Below the pieces are notes generated by a model. It did not search any database. It was not told the origin of the DNA and worked only from the letters and a program-made list of their open reading frames with translations. The translations under genes and the position numbers were made by a program. From Erythrobacter litoralis (GTDB lineage Bacteria > Pseudomonadota > Alphaproteobacteria > Sphingomonadales > Sphingomonadaceae), in assembly GCF_001719165.1 (NCBI RefSeq), contig NZ_CP017057.1, positions 2,604,001 to 2,668,000 of the forward strand: a stretch of 64,000 nucleotides of DNA, in the 5' to 3' direction. Each line of letters starts with the position of its first letter. Position 1 is the stretch's first letter. This document shows, piece by piece, positions 36,293-45,616 of the stretch.

Positions 36293-36401
36293 AAGGCGCC
36301 AGTCCACTTGTGACCCAATCCAGACACAACCGCTGCCGTCTGCCTTGCGCCCTAATCTCCGACGCTGGCCGCCAACTTTTTAACTCCTGAAAGCAGACAA
36401 T

Positions 36402-37652
36402 CTAAACGCGACGTATTTCGATCGCTGTCTCGCAAAGGGAAATGCCCGACGCATGTGCGACAATACTGCAACGTCCTTCATTCTCGAAGTAGGCACCGAT
36501 CGGAACGGAGAAGCTGGTAGACAAAAGACCATCTTCGCGCACGGCCGCACCTACTGCCCTCCGCGCTTTCTCTTCTCCATTAAAGAACAAGCTAACAAAA
36601 TAGCCCATCCGCTCTTCAGGTTGCTTCGTGACGGCGGTGAGTACATTGAAAACGATCTCCGCAGGAAACTCATGCACATCCCATGCGCCGAGGGCAAACC
36701 GCCCGATGGCATGAGCGCCATCCTTGATGGTTGCGTCTCCAACGACCGCAAGGCAGCAAACCCGCACACCCGTTTGTATCGCGGAGGCATCAATCTCGGG
36801 TGTGCCGTCTGCCAAGTAGCTGTCGCCTGACAGCGCTCCGCCGACTTTTGGCCCGATGGGCTCGGTGCTACCGTCAGCGGCGACTCTCGCTAAGTAGCTC
36901 GCGCCGCCAATCTCCCCGGGCAGGCGTGCGCGTCGGCCGACAATCGCGCGATAGGTGCCTTCCTCAAGATCAACTTTACCAACAAGGATTTCGCCTCCGT
37001 CGCCACCTCTGCCACCGACGGCGTCATCCCCTATGGCAGGGGCTCCGCCCCCTCCGGAGCCTGGGGGACGGTTGTCCGGGGAGTTGCGCAACACATTGGT
37101 CCATGGAACGAGTGCCGAAGCGTCCGCCAGTCTACCGTCTTTATGGACGCGACCTCCATCTCCACCTCTTCCACCTTGGGCATTGGGCCCGATCGCGGCG
37201 CCACCGCCGCCGCCAGCACCAAGAGCTGCGCCTCCTTCGCCGCCCAGGGTTACTGTTTCGGCCGTAATGAGCACGTTTGTCTGTGCAATAGCCTCCAAAT
37301 CGTCCGAAGCGAGTGGATTGCCGTTTTCGCTCTCCTGCGTGGCCTTCCACTCTTTCAGCAAGCCGGCTGTATAGTAATTCTCGTTCCGGCGATCATCCAC
37401 GACGGCGTGATGTTTGCGACAAAGAAGCAGGAGGTTCATTTCGCTTTTGTTATCTTCGGAGCTTTGAGATTCATTCCACCTCGGGCCGTTCTCCCGCCGA
37501 GCGTGAATGTGGCAAATTTCGGTGTTGCAGACCTTGGTGCCCGTATTCTGATCGACCTCGATGTGAGGTTCCCTACAATCGGGGAATGCGCAATACAGAC
37601 TACTGCCGTACAGCTGTTTTGCCGTTGCTTCCGTCGGTCTAGGATGCTCCAT
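36402..37652 (-). CDS. HNH endonuclease with glycine-rich linker and unknown C-terminal domain
   Basis: 416 residues. The N-terminal 90 residues form a zinc-binding HNH nuclease: Cys21/Cys26, then ICHIHARRENGPRW (47-60), NLLLLCRKHH (73-82) and VVDD. This CHI-AR-GPR variant is common among defence-associated effectors. Residues about 130-230 are strongly Gly-rich (GAGGGGGAAIG, GGRGGDGG repeats). The C-terminal domain (about 235-416) is beta-rich and unrecognised; it could sense or bind the trigger. Convergent with the alarmone hydrolase gene. Isolated, so probably a single-gene system if defensive. Confidence 0.8.
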   Translation of the reverse strand: MEHPRPTEATAKQLYGSSLYCAFPDCREPHIEVDQNTGTKVCNTEICHIHARRENGPRWNESQSSEDNKSEMNLLLLCRKHHAVVDDRRNENYYTAGLLKEWKATQESENGNPLASDDLEAIAQTNVLITAETVTLGGEGGAALGAGGGGGAAIGPNAQGGRGGDGGRVHKDGRLADASALVPWTNVLRNSPDNRPPGSGGGGAPAIGDDAVGGRGGDGGEILVGKVDLEEGTYRAIVGRRARLPGEIGGASYLARVAADGSTEPIGPKVGGALSGDSYLADGTPEIDASAIQTGVRVCCLAVVGDATIKDGAHAIGRFALGAWDVHEFPAEIVFNVLTAVTKQPEERMGYFVSLFFNGEEKARRAVGAAVREDGLLSTSFSVPIGAYFENEGRCSIVAHASGISLCETAIEIRRV

Positions 37653-38237
37653 TTACGTCCTCACGTTACTCCATTCTGGGACTGAGATGGTACTACTCTT
37701 CCTCCAAGCAAATAAGAACGCTGTTCACGGGACGCACTACCGCACGTGGCCGGGCTGGCACCCATACCTCCCTAATCTTGTCCCATGGGGCCCGTAGTGC
37801 CGTCTACATACTGTTTGGCTCATTGAGTGAGTGTTTCTTACGATTGGTCGAAGAGAGAGCTGCTCTCGACCACACTGAATGCGGACTGTCCGGAATCGGC
37901 CCAGACGGGGTCTTTCGGGGACGAATTTTGAATGTCCGCTCCCCACCCAGGAGTGGCCATAGAGCGGCCCTTCCTGCTCTTCCGGCTCTTCTAAGGGCCG
38001 ACTGTCGGCTTTGACAGGCTACGGCCCGAAAGCGGCTGGTCAGCTACCGACCCCATTTAAGCCGCGAATTATTATCCGCGTTTGGGTCTGGAAGCCAATT
38101 TTGCTTTCCTGCAAGTTGCTCGCTTACTGCCTGATCAAACGTGAGGTTTGCATTTTCGAAAGCCAGTTGCGAAACATGCCAAATAATTTGGAAGACGTGC
38201 CAATTTAAGGCCCCGGCCCCCGGGGAGGAGAAAAGTA
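37653..38237. other. Long non-coding stretch in the island
   Basis: 585 bases with no supportable gene. It holds the start-side region of the HNH gene and, at the right end, the GGAGGAG ribosome site of the next gene. Part (37929-38035) shares words with 39535-39610 (CTCCCCACCCA, CCCGAAAGCGG), suggesting decayed copies of an intergenic repeat. GC falls towards the right. Confidence 0.5.
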
Positions 38238-38897
38238 ATGAAATTCCACGAAAAGGAAGTCATAGAAGTAATACGGTCGGATGATCCTGGCGCACAACCC
38301 ATCCTGATCAAGGCAAAAAACCTCGGTAAACCTAAATTCGAAGGTCAGTTTGATTTCCTGTTCGAAGACCGAGAAGATACACAACGATTAACCCGTAACG
38401 ATGTTCAGCTGGAGATGGCAAAGAATACCCGAAAAGGTGTTCTTAAGGCCTTCGCTTGGGGCTTTCCTGAAGGCGGCAGAGGGAATTTGGGTGTGAACGT
38501 GTTGGGAAACCTTGCTGGCCTTTCTGATTGTCTAGACGAAATGAAAGAAACGGGTCTCTCCGAAAGGAGTTGGGAGGCAATCAATGGCTTCCATGGCATA
38601 AAATTCGCGACAACTACGAAATTTCTCCACTTTGCTAAGATTACCTCAGCCTCTGGACCGTGTCAGATATTCGACGAAAGAGTCTGGAATTTCTTGGAAA
38701 AAGTCCAACCGGATGAGTTTTCGGCCACCCTTGAGAAACTTTCTCGCAAGCGTAGCTATGGTATAAGATACGCGACATATCTGACGTATCTCAATGATTT
38801 AAACGCGCTTGCGGACAAGCTGAGAGTTTCTGGAGCTGCGGTCGAAATGTATATGTTTAAAAACTCCCCTGACAAGCGCGCGGCACGTCATCAATGA
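38238..38897 (+). CDS. Possible HhH-GPD/OGG-fold DNA glycosylase-like protein
   Basis: 219 residues with a strong AGGAG site. AT-rich relative to neighbours. The segment INGFHGIKFATTTKFLHF followed by GPCQIFDERVWNFL recalls the helix-hairpin-helix and following region of OGG-fold glycosylases, in which a Lys and an Asp near these positions act. The rest is not recognised. It would excise or recognise modified bases; in a defence context base-excising glycosylases can act on modified phage DNA. Assignment is tentative. Confidence 0.4.
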   Translation: MKFHEKEVIEVIRSDDPGAQPILIKAKNLGKPKFEGQFDFLFEDREDTQRLTRNDVQLEMAKNTRKGVLKAFAWGFPEGGRGNLGVNVLGNLAGLSDCLDEMKETGLSERSWEAINGFHGIKFATTTKFLHFAKITSASGPCQIFDERVWNFLEKVQPDEFSATLEKLSRKRSYGIRYATYLTYLNDLNALADKLRVSGAAVEMYMFKNSPDKRAARHQ

Positions 38898-38974
38898 ATT
38901 TTTGATTGTTGAGAAATACGAAATGCGCCTTTGCCCTGACTTAAAATTCATCAACGGTGAAACGATTTTTGCGT

Positions 38975-39388
38975 ATGAATAATCATAAAGAAAGCTTGCT
39001 AACTTGGTCGATAAGGGCAGCAAAATTTCATTTTGATAGCGCTGAGGATTATCAAGATTGGAAGCGGGATAAGAGAGTATTTTTTCTCTTCAGACCGTCA
39101 CAGTCCGATGACCGAGGTGAGACTGTTTTTGCTGACCCAGAAAACTCGTTCGATGATTTCGAGATCTCGGCAGGGGATGGTGATCTTCTAATTTATCTTG
39201 AAGATTCCGGCCCGGTCATCACTGCCCGAGTCACCATCAAGGTGGCTCTGAGGCCGGGCGTCGATGACGAGGCCATCGCCTCGTGGGCATTGGAAAAGGG
39301 CGGATGGTTCGGCTCGACCATAAGTCTCGGCCTTTACGATGTTTCGTTAACGGAAGATCAAGGAGGGGATTGGGAGCTGATCGGGTAA
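38975..39388 (+). CDS. Hypothetical protein, AT-rich
   Basis: 137 residues from MNNHKESLLT; a GTG 18 bases earlier is in frame. Acidic, soluble, beta-rich by appearance (RVFFLFRPSQ, LLIYLEDSGPVITARVTI). No family recognised. Its low GC and codon use match the preceding glycosylase-like gene, so the two probably arrived together. Confidence 0.5.
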   Translation: MNNHKESLLTWSIRAAKFHFDSAEDYQDWKRDKRVFFLFRPSQSDDRGETVFADPENSFDDFEISAGDGDLLIYLEDSGPVITARVTIKVALRPGVDDEAIASWALEKGGWFGSTISLGLYDVSLTEDQGGDWELIG

Positions 39389-39658
39389 AGGCGTCCCCTT
39401 CGTTCCGGTGCTTAGCTTATTGAAGTAGCCTTGCCATCCGGGTCCCGCCAATTCGGATTAAGGCGTCTTTGCCAAGCTCGCCAGCATTGGTCGAACGGTT
39501 TGGCGATTCTTCGGGACAAATTAAGGTTATCCGATGGCGTCTGCTCCCCACCCACCCCCGGACATTTCGGCCGCGCCGTGACGGACCCGAAAGCGGACCA
39601 AAAGCGACCCTTGCTGGAGCACCGGCCAGAGACCCAGCCAGCTGCCAAAGCGCCGCGC

Positions 39659-40831
39659 TTAGATCGCAATGCTCGCCAGCGCCTCTTCGGCATCATCTCG
39701 CACAAGGTGCCCGTAGTGCTTTTCGATCATGGCAACGCTTGTTCCCGACAGCTGCGCCACAGTGAGGATCGGCAGGCGCTCACGGATCAAGTCGGTGATC
39801 ACACTATGGCGCAGAGTGTAGGCCGATGCGGCACGGGGCAGATCAGCCGCTTTGACCGCATCCTTGATCGGATGCTTCCAAGCGTCCTTGTTCCACGCCT
39901 CGCCGCTAGCGCGGGCGAAGATCGATGCGGCTGGCAGTTTGTTCTTCACCTGCACTTCAAAGAAGTCGGCAATCACCTGCGGCATGGTAAGCTGACGCGG
40001 GTTGCCGTTTTTGTCCTTGCCAACGGTGAGCGCCCGGGTGCGCTTGTCGAAGTCGCGCACCGTCAGGCCTGCCAGCGCACCGGGGCGCAGCGGCAAGAGG
40101 CACAACGCCTTCACGAAGGGCTTTGCCTCACCGCAGGTGGCATCGATCATCCGCTTGCGCTCATCGCGGTCGAGATACAGTTCGCGGCGCTTATCGGCCC
40201 CCTTGAACGGGCGCAGCGCCTCTTGCCATGCCGCGTCAGTGTTAGGGGCACCGGGCTTCAGCACCATGCCCAGCGCGGCGCGCAGCGGCACCATGTCGCG
40301 GTTGACGGTCGACTTGGAGCGTACTTTCGTCTGCTTCTTTTTGGCTTCCTTTGTCCGCGTAAGTAGCGCCGGGGAGTGCTCCAGCCGCTCGCGCCATGCC
40401 TTGAGGTGGTGCCGCCGGAGCTTGTCGAGCTTCACCTTGGCGATGGGATCGGAATAGACGTGCCGCCGGAAAACCCCTTCGGTGATCGATCCGGGCTTTT
40501 CCTTCAGATAGGCCTCGCAGGCATCCTTGACCGTTTCCATGTCGCGGGCGCGCTCGCCGCCGGTTTCGACCGTTTCCGCCCATGCCTCGGCGTCCGCCTT
40601 GGCCTGCTTGAAGACGTCATGCCCGGACAGGGTGCCATAGTCGCCCAGCCGCTTGCGGGCGTTGCGATTGGCCTCAGCGTCATAGAAGCGGGCAAACCAA
40701 ATGCCGCCCGCCTTCTTACGAGATGGGCGGTATCCGAGATAGACCCCTTGGCGCAGACGGTGCCAGTGCGGCTCATTGCCGTTCCGCGGCTTCAGCTTTT
40801 CGCGCTCCCCGATGCGGCTGAGATCGGCCAT
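39659..40831 (-). CDS. Tyrosine-type site-specific integrase
   Basis: 390 residues from MADLSRIGER, preceded by GGAGGG. The N-terminal part holds the arm-binding and SAM-like core-binding domains; the catalytic domain has Arg in LLPLRPGALAGL, YTLRHSVITDL (box II with Tyr instead of the usual first His), and the nucleophile Tyr in IEKHYGHL. It lies just inside the right 51-bp repeat and should integrate the element into tRNA-Val. A short AT-rich stretch between the gene and attR may hold arm sites. Confidence 0.93.
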   Translation of the reverse strand: MADLSRIGEREKLKPRNGNEPHWHRLRQGVYLGYRPSRKKAGGIWFARFYDAEANRNARKRLGDYGTLSGHDVFKQAKADAEAWAETVETGGERARDMETVKDACEAYLKEKPGSITEGVFRRHVYSDPIAKVKLDKLRRHHLKAWRERLEHSPALLTRTKEAKKKQTKVRSKSTVNRDMVPLRAALGMVLKPGAPNTDAAWQEALRPFKGADKRRELYLDRDERKRMIDATCGEAKPFVKALCLLPLRPGALAGLTVRDFDKRTRALTVGKDKNGNPRQLTMPQVIADFFEVQVKNKLPAASIFARASGEAWNKDAWKHPIKDAVKAADLPRAASAYTLRHSVITDLIRERLPILTVAQLSGTSVAMIEKHYGHLVRDDAEEALASIAI

Positions 40832-40952
40832 TTCCGCCACCCTCCAAAACTTATGAAAAAAGTATGAAAAACATGGGCGAACAACGTCGAACGCCATAGA
40901 TTGTTTTTACATGCTTTTCTTGTACGAGGAAAGCCGAATCTGTCCACTTTCC

Positions 40953-41003
40953 CACCCTTCACACGGGTGGGGTCGCAAGTTCAATCCTTGCCGCGCCCAC
41001 CAT
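40953..41003 (+). repeat. Right attachment-site repeat (attR), 51 bp
   Basis: Perfect copy of 24791-24841, the 3' part of tRNA-Val (anticodon arm to CCA plus T). No upstream tRNA half is present here, so it is a target-site remnant and not a functional tRNA. Confidence 0.95.
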
Positions 41004-41021
41004 TTCCCGGACCCGAACGCC

Positions 41022-44000
41022 TCAGGATTCTGCGCCCGCGGTATCGGCGTGGACCACTTCGACATCCTCGCGGCGTTTGCCCTTGAGGCGGCTCTTGATC
41101 GCAACCAACGCATCGGAATGGGCCTTCGCCAGCGCGGTAACGACGAGCATCTGGACGAAGGTCGCAAACAGCACGCCAAAGGCAACGCTTGCCGCCAGCG
41201 GCACGAGAAACCGCGCCTGCACGCTCTGCGCAGCGATGAGGGGCAGGATGCCGAAAAAGGTCGTCATCGAGGTCAGCAGGATCGGGCGCCATCGGCTTTT
41301 CGCCGCCTCGACGATCGCGCTCGCCATCTCCTCGCCTGCGATCCGCCGCTCGTTCATGAAATCGACCAGCAGCAGCGCGTCGTTGATGACGACGCCCGCG
41401 AGCCCGACGATCCCGAACAGGCTCAGTATCGTGAGATCGAGCCCGAGCAGCAGGTGGCCGAGCACCGCGCCAACCAGCCCGAGCGGCACGGCGGAAAGGA
41501 TCACGAGAGGCTGGGTATATGAGCGCAGCGGCACTGCGAGCAGGGCGTAGATCGCGAACAGCGCGAGGACGAGATTTCGCAGCAGGGCCGGGACGACTTC
41601 GCCCTGTTCGCGCTGCTCTCCGCCGAAATTCCAGTCGAGGCTGGGTATCTCCTGCCGCAGTTCGGGCAGCACTTCGCGCTGGAGGGTCGCCGTCACCTCG
41701 GAACCGGTCGTCACGCCCGGCAGCACGTCGGCAGTGACGGTGATGATCCGCCTCCCGTCACGCCGGTCGATGGTCGAGGGTGCGGAGCCGTAGTTGATCC
41801 GCGCCACCTCGCCGAAGGGGATGCTTGCCGGGCTTCCGGGCGGGCGGATGCGGTAATCCGCAAGGTCCTCGAGCGAATCGCGTTCATCCTGCGGCAGGCG
41901 GACATAGACCCGCACTTCCTCGCGCCCGCGCTGGATGCGTACGGCCTCGGTCCCGAAAGTCGCCGCGCGCGCCTGCTGCGCGAGGTCCTGCCGGGCGAGG
42001 CCGAAATTGCGCGCCTGCGGAAGCAGTTCCAGTTCGAGCTCGCGCTGACCGCGGGTGAGATCGTCGCGGATCTCGACGACACCCGCCTCGCTTGAAAGCG
42101 CCGCGCGCACCCGCTCCACCGCGCGCTGCAATTCGGCCTCGGTATCGGCGGACAGTTCGGCGACGACAGGAGCGCCGACAGAGACGAGGCTGGCCGAATA
42201 GGACAGGCTGCGTGCGCCTGCGACCTCGCCCACTTCCTCGCGCAGCCGTTCCTGGAACTGGCGCGATGTGATCTCGCGCATGTCGGGGTCGGACAACTTG
42301 AATCGGATCGTCGCGAGGCTCGGCTGGATGAAGGGGGTCGAGGCATTGCCCGGCCCCTGGCCGGCCTGCGGCGCGCGCCCGATCGTCGTATAGGTGCCTT
42401 CGAGCACGGGCGGCGGGGCCTCGCCGTCCTTGCTTTCGCGCTCCTGCTCGATTCCCACCGCCACGCGCGTTCCGGCTTCGCGGACGTAATCGGCCACCGC
42501 CAGCGTAACCGGCGCGGGCGTACCCTGCGGCATTTCCAGCTCGGCGGTGACGAACTGACCCTCGATCTGGGGGAAGAAGATGAACTTGATGTATCCCGCC
42601 GAAAAGAGGACCGCGACGACCGCAAACAGGCCGACGACCCCTGCCATTACGACCATGTAATGCGCGACGGCGAAACGCACCGCCCGATCGAGCGGGCCTT
42701 CGCGAAAGCGCGCCAACCGCTCGTCGAACCACGCCCTGAGCTTGCCATGGGCGCGCAGGATGCGACCCTTTTCCTCACCGTCCTTCATGCCCGACAGGTG
42801 GTGCGGCAGGATGAAGAGCGATTCGACCAGCGACAGGCCCAGCGCGATGATGACGATGACGGGGATGGCGTAGAGGAACTTGCCCGTCGTGCCGGGAAGG
42901 AAGACGAGCAGCGAGAACGCCGTCATCGTCGTCAGGATCGCGAACACGACCGGGCGAACCACCCGCTGCGCGCCCGACACGGCAGCCTCGATTCCGCTCT
43001 TGCCCTTCTCGCGTTCGGCATAGATGTTCTCGCCCACCACGACCGCGTCATCGACCAATATGCCGAGCGCAAGGATGAAGCCGAACAGCGAGAGCTGGTT
43101 GATCGAGAGGTCCGCAAGCCCCATCACCGCGAAGGTCCCGACAAACGACACGACGATCCCGAACGAGACCCAGAACGCGACGCGCAGGTCAAGGAACAGC
43201 GCAAGCGTGACGATGACGAGAATCGCGCCGAGGATCGCACTTTCGACCAGCAGGGACAGACGGCTGCGCAGCTCGTTCGCCTCGTTCTGCCAGATCGCTA
43301 CGGAGACGCCGGGGGGCAGGTTCGCCTCCTGATCGGCGATGTAGCTTTCGACCTCCGCCGCGATGTCGAGCGCCTGTTCATCGCCCACGCGGAACACCTG
43401 CACCGCAGCGGCGGGCTGGCCGGCGAACTGCGTGACGAGGCCGCTGTCCCGAAACCCGTCGGTGACGGTCGCGATGTCGCCGAGCCTGACCTGTGCGCCT
43501 GCGCCGTTCGCGAGCAGAACGATGTCCTCGAACTCGCTGCGGGAATAGTTCTGCTCCTCGACCCGCAGGAGGATGTCTTCGCCCCCGGTCTCGACATCGC
43601 CCGCGGGCAGGTCGACGCTGTTCCGGCCGATCCGCTCCGCGATCTCGGGGAGGGAGAGGTCGTAGGCCCGAAGCGCATCCTTCGAGATTTCGATCGCGAT
43701 CTCATCGTCGCGCACGCCGGAAACCTCGACCAGCGAGATCGCCTCGCGCGCGGCGAGCTCGTCCTCGAAGCGATAGGCAATCTCCTTGAGGCTGGCGGGC
43801 GGCACGTCGCCATAGATTACCAGTTCCACCACCCTCTGGCGATTGGTGAGTTCGCTGACCTGCGGGCGTTCGGAACGATCGGGCAGGCTGGTGATGCGGT
43901 TCACTTCGGCCTGGATCTCGTCGACCTTCTGCGAGGCGGAGACGCCCTGCTTGAGCTGTGCGGTGACGATACCGAGCCCCTCGGCGGCGGTAGCGGTGAT

Positions 44001-44240
44001 CTCGTCGACCCCTTCGACCGCCTTGATCTTCTCCTCGATCGGCTGGATCACCGAATCCTCGATCTCCTCGGGCGAGGCACCGCGATATTCGACCTGGACC
44101 TGCACAGCGCCGAGCGCGAATTCGGGAAAGACCTTGGTCGGAACCTGCTGGATGCTGATCGCGCCCGCGACCAGCAGAAGCAGCATGAGGAGGTTCGCCG
44201 CGACGCCATTCTTCGCCATCCATGCGATCGGACCGCTCAT
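41022..44240 (-). CDS. RND efflux transporter, inner-membrane pump
   Basis: 1072 residues, AcrB/MexF-like size, with 12 membrane segments in two halves. The first helix follows MAKNGVAANLLMLLLL; the proton-relay Asp-Asp lies in LALGILVDDAVVVGEN, and the second half has GLAGVVINDALLLVDF. Large porter loops contain the drug-binding and docking domains. It works with the adaptor and outer-membrane factor encoded upstream in the same operon (4-base overlap with the adaptor) to export toxic compounds. Substrates cannot be read from the sequence. Confidence 0.95.
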   Translation of the reverse strand: MSGPIAWMAKNGVAANLLMLLLLVAGAISIQQVPTKVFPEFALGAVQVQVEYRGASPEEIEDSVIQPIEEKIKAVEGVDEITATAAEGLGIVTAQLKQGVSASQKVDEIQAEVNRITSLPDRSERPQVSELTNRQRVVELVIYGDVPPASLKEIAYRFEDELAAREAISLVEVSGVRDDEIAIEISKDALRAYDLSLPEIAERIGRNSVDLPAGDVETGGEDILLRVEEQNYSRSEFEDIVLLANGAGAQVRLGDIATVTDGFRDSGLVTQFAGQPAAAVQVFRVGDEQALDIAAEVESYIADQEANLPPGVSVAIWQNEANELRSRLSLLVESAILGAILVIVTLALFLDLRVAFWVSFGIVVSFVGTFAVMGLADLSINQLSLFGFILALGILVDDAVVVGENIYAEREKGKSGIEAAVSGAQRVVRPVVFAILTTMTAFSLLVFLPGTTGKFLYAIPVIVIIALGLSLVESLFILPHHLSGMKDGEEKGRILRAHGKLRAWFDERLARFREGPLDRAVRFAVAHYMVVMAGVVGLFAVVAVLFSAGYIKFIFFPQIEGQFVTAELEMPQGTPAPVTLAVADYVREAGTRVAVGIEQERESKDGEAPPPVLEGTYTTIGRAPQAGQGPGNASTPFIQPSLATIRFKLSDPDMREITSRQFQERLREEVGEVAGARSLSYSASLVSVGAPVVAELSADTEAELQRAVERVRAALSSEAGVVEIRDDLTRGQRELELELLPQARNFGLARQDLAQQARAATFGTEAVRIQRGREEVRVYVRLPQDERDSLEDLADYRIRPPGSPASIPFGEVARINYGSAPSTIDRRDGRRIITVTADVLPGVTTGSEVTATLQREVLPELRQEIPSLDWNFGGEQREQGEVVPALLRNLVLALFAIYALLAVPLRSYTQPLVILSAVPLGLVGAVLGHLLLGLDLTILSLFGIVGLAGVVINDALLLVDFMNERRIAGEEMASAIVEAAKSRWRPILLTSMTTFFGILPLIAAQSVQARFLVPLAASVAFGVLFATFVQMLVVTALAKAHSDALVAIKSRLKGKRREDVEVVHADTAGAES

Positions 44241-45616
44241 GCGCCGCCACCGATGGCCGGTTCCTTACCCCCACTTTCCCGCGCATCGATTGCAGGCGTG
44301 GTGCGACCTTCACCGGTGCGCACTTCCATGCCTTCGGTCACGCTCGGAAGGTCACCGGTGACGATCCGTTCCCCGTCGCGAAGCTTCGGCCCTGTCACGT
44401 AAAGATTCGGTCCCTCGCGCGCCACGACCGTGACGGGAACAAAGGCGATCCGCCCTTCGCGCACCGCCCAGACGCGGTTTTCAGCGCGCAGCGCGTCGCG
44501 TGGGATCGTGAAATAGGCAGGCGGTGTGCGGGCCAGAAATTCGACATCGGCGAAAAAGCCGGGGAGAAGCGGAGGCGCCTCGCCTGCGGCTTCGGCGCCC
44601 GAAACGGGGCGCCCGCCACGCAGGGGGCTGGCAACGCGCACGACCACGTCAAGCGTCCGGGTATTGGGATCGATCGCGCCCTCGGCCCCTTCCACGATCG
44701 CATCCCACGCCCAGGTCGCGCCGCCGAAATCGACCCTCACTTCGGCTGGCACGCCGGAGGCCGCGCCGCTCGTCACCGGCGCGAAGACCCGCGGGATCAA
44801 CGCGGCCTTGCGCTGGGTGAGAGGCACAGCGACTTCGAGCGTGCCCGCATCGTAAAGCTGACCGAGCACTTCACCGGGCTGGACGAACTGCCCGCGCTCG
44901 ACCGATTTCGATCGCACCACCGCGTCGAAAGGCGCCGCAATCCGCGTGCGGGCGACATTGCGGCGGGCGCTTTCGAACCGCGCGCGAGCGCCCGCGAGCG
45001 CCGCCTCGGCCGCATCGACCTGCGGTTGTCCGAGCGCGAGCGCGGAAGGATTCTCGGCAAGACCTGTCGTCTCCTCCTGACCCGCTTCACCGGGACGCAC
45101 GAAATCGCCCTCGATGGGATCGGGCGTGAGCGATCCGTCGCTTGCCAACCGCTCTTGAAGGCGCTCGAATTCCTCCTGCCGGGTCGCGCGCGCTTCCTTC
45201 GCCTGGGCAAGTTCGACCCGCGCCTGTTCGACCTCGGCGCGGGCCTGCTCGGCGCGCGAAGCGTAATCGGCGCTTTCGATCCGCACGAGCGTTTCGCCCC
45301 CGCGCACCCGCTCGCCTTCGCGGAAGGAGGGGTTCACCCAGGCGACCCGCCCGCCCACTTCCAGCGCCAGCCCGACCTGGCTCGCGGGGCGGACCGTGCC
45401 CTGCCCGGTCAGGCGAATCGGCTCGCTGCGCTGTTCGACGGCCGTGACGCTGACAAGCGGCGGACGATCGGGCGGCTGCTCGCCCTGCTGCTGCGGACGC
45501 AGCAACCAGAGCGCGGCAGCGATCGCGACCCCTGCAAGCAGCACACCGAGTGCGATTAGGCGCCACTTGCGCTTGTCGGGAGCATCGTCCTGTGCGTCGG
45601 TCTCATCCTCAGCCAT
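44237..45616 (-). CDS. RND efflux periplasmic adaptor subunit
   Basis: 459 residues from the second ATG, which is 8 bases after GGAG (an ATG two codons earlier is possible). One membrane anchor (LIALGVLLAGVAIAAALWLL), a lipoyl/barrel-sandwich region (GGRVAWVNPSF ... RIAAPFDAVVRS), a long helical hairpin rich in Ala/Glu (about 110-215) and a beta-barrel, as in HlyD/AcrA adaptors. Overlaps both neighbours, so the three-gene efflux operon is tightly coupled. Confidence 0.93.
   Translation of the reverse strand: MAEDETDAQDDAPDKRKWRLIALGVLLAGVAIAAALWLLRPQQQGEQPPDRPPLVSVTAVEQRSEPIRLTGQGTVRPASQVGLALEVGGRVAWVNPSFREGERVRGGETLVRIESADYASRAEQARAEVEQARVELAQAKEARATRQEEFERLQERLASDGSLTPDPIEGDFVRPGEAGQEETTGLAENPSALALGQPQVDAAEAALAGARARFESARRNVARTRIAAPFDAVVRSKSVERGQFVQPGEVLGQLYDAGTLEVAVPLTQRKAALIPRVFAPVTSGAASGVPAEVRVDFGGATWAWDAIVEGAEGAIDPNTRTLDVVVRVASPLRGGRPVSGAEAAGEAPPLLPGFFADVEFLARTPPAYFTIPRDALRAENRVWAVREGRIAFVPVTVVAREGPNLYVTGPKLRDGERIVTGDLPSVTEGMEVRTGEGRTTPAIDARESGGKEPAIGGGA

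Larger units (their letters stand above)
24791..41003 (+). mobile_element. 16.2-kb integrated element in tRNA-Val
   Basis: Bounded by perfect 51-bp direct repeats of the tRNA 3' end, with a tyrosine recombinase gene 122 bases inside the right repeat. Contents: a methyltransferase/helicase/GIY-YIG operon on the left; an AlpA-like regulator, HUH-like replication protein, XRE repressor and DUF2280 protein in the middle; then an alarmone hydrolase pair, an HNH protein and an AT-rich pair. No conjugation, capsid or tail genes are seen, so it is not self-transmissible by visible means; it looks like a satellite or mobilizable island. Several cargo genes have lower GC and poorer codon bias than the chromosome. 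Confidence 0.93.

Noticed and set aside
37653..38000. Small - strand frame reading VWVPARPRAVVRPV near 37700-37790
   Set aside because: About 40 codons, no start codon with a ribosome site and no recognisable family; may be a remnant but not supportable.
24791..41003. CRISPR array or integron in the island
   Set aside because: No regularly spaced repeats, attC-like sites or Cas genes were found on reading both strands.
42660..44402. 580-codon frame opposite the RND pump
   Set aside because: Antisense of a clearly assigned gene; composition rich in Arg, Asp and His as expected for a shadow frame.
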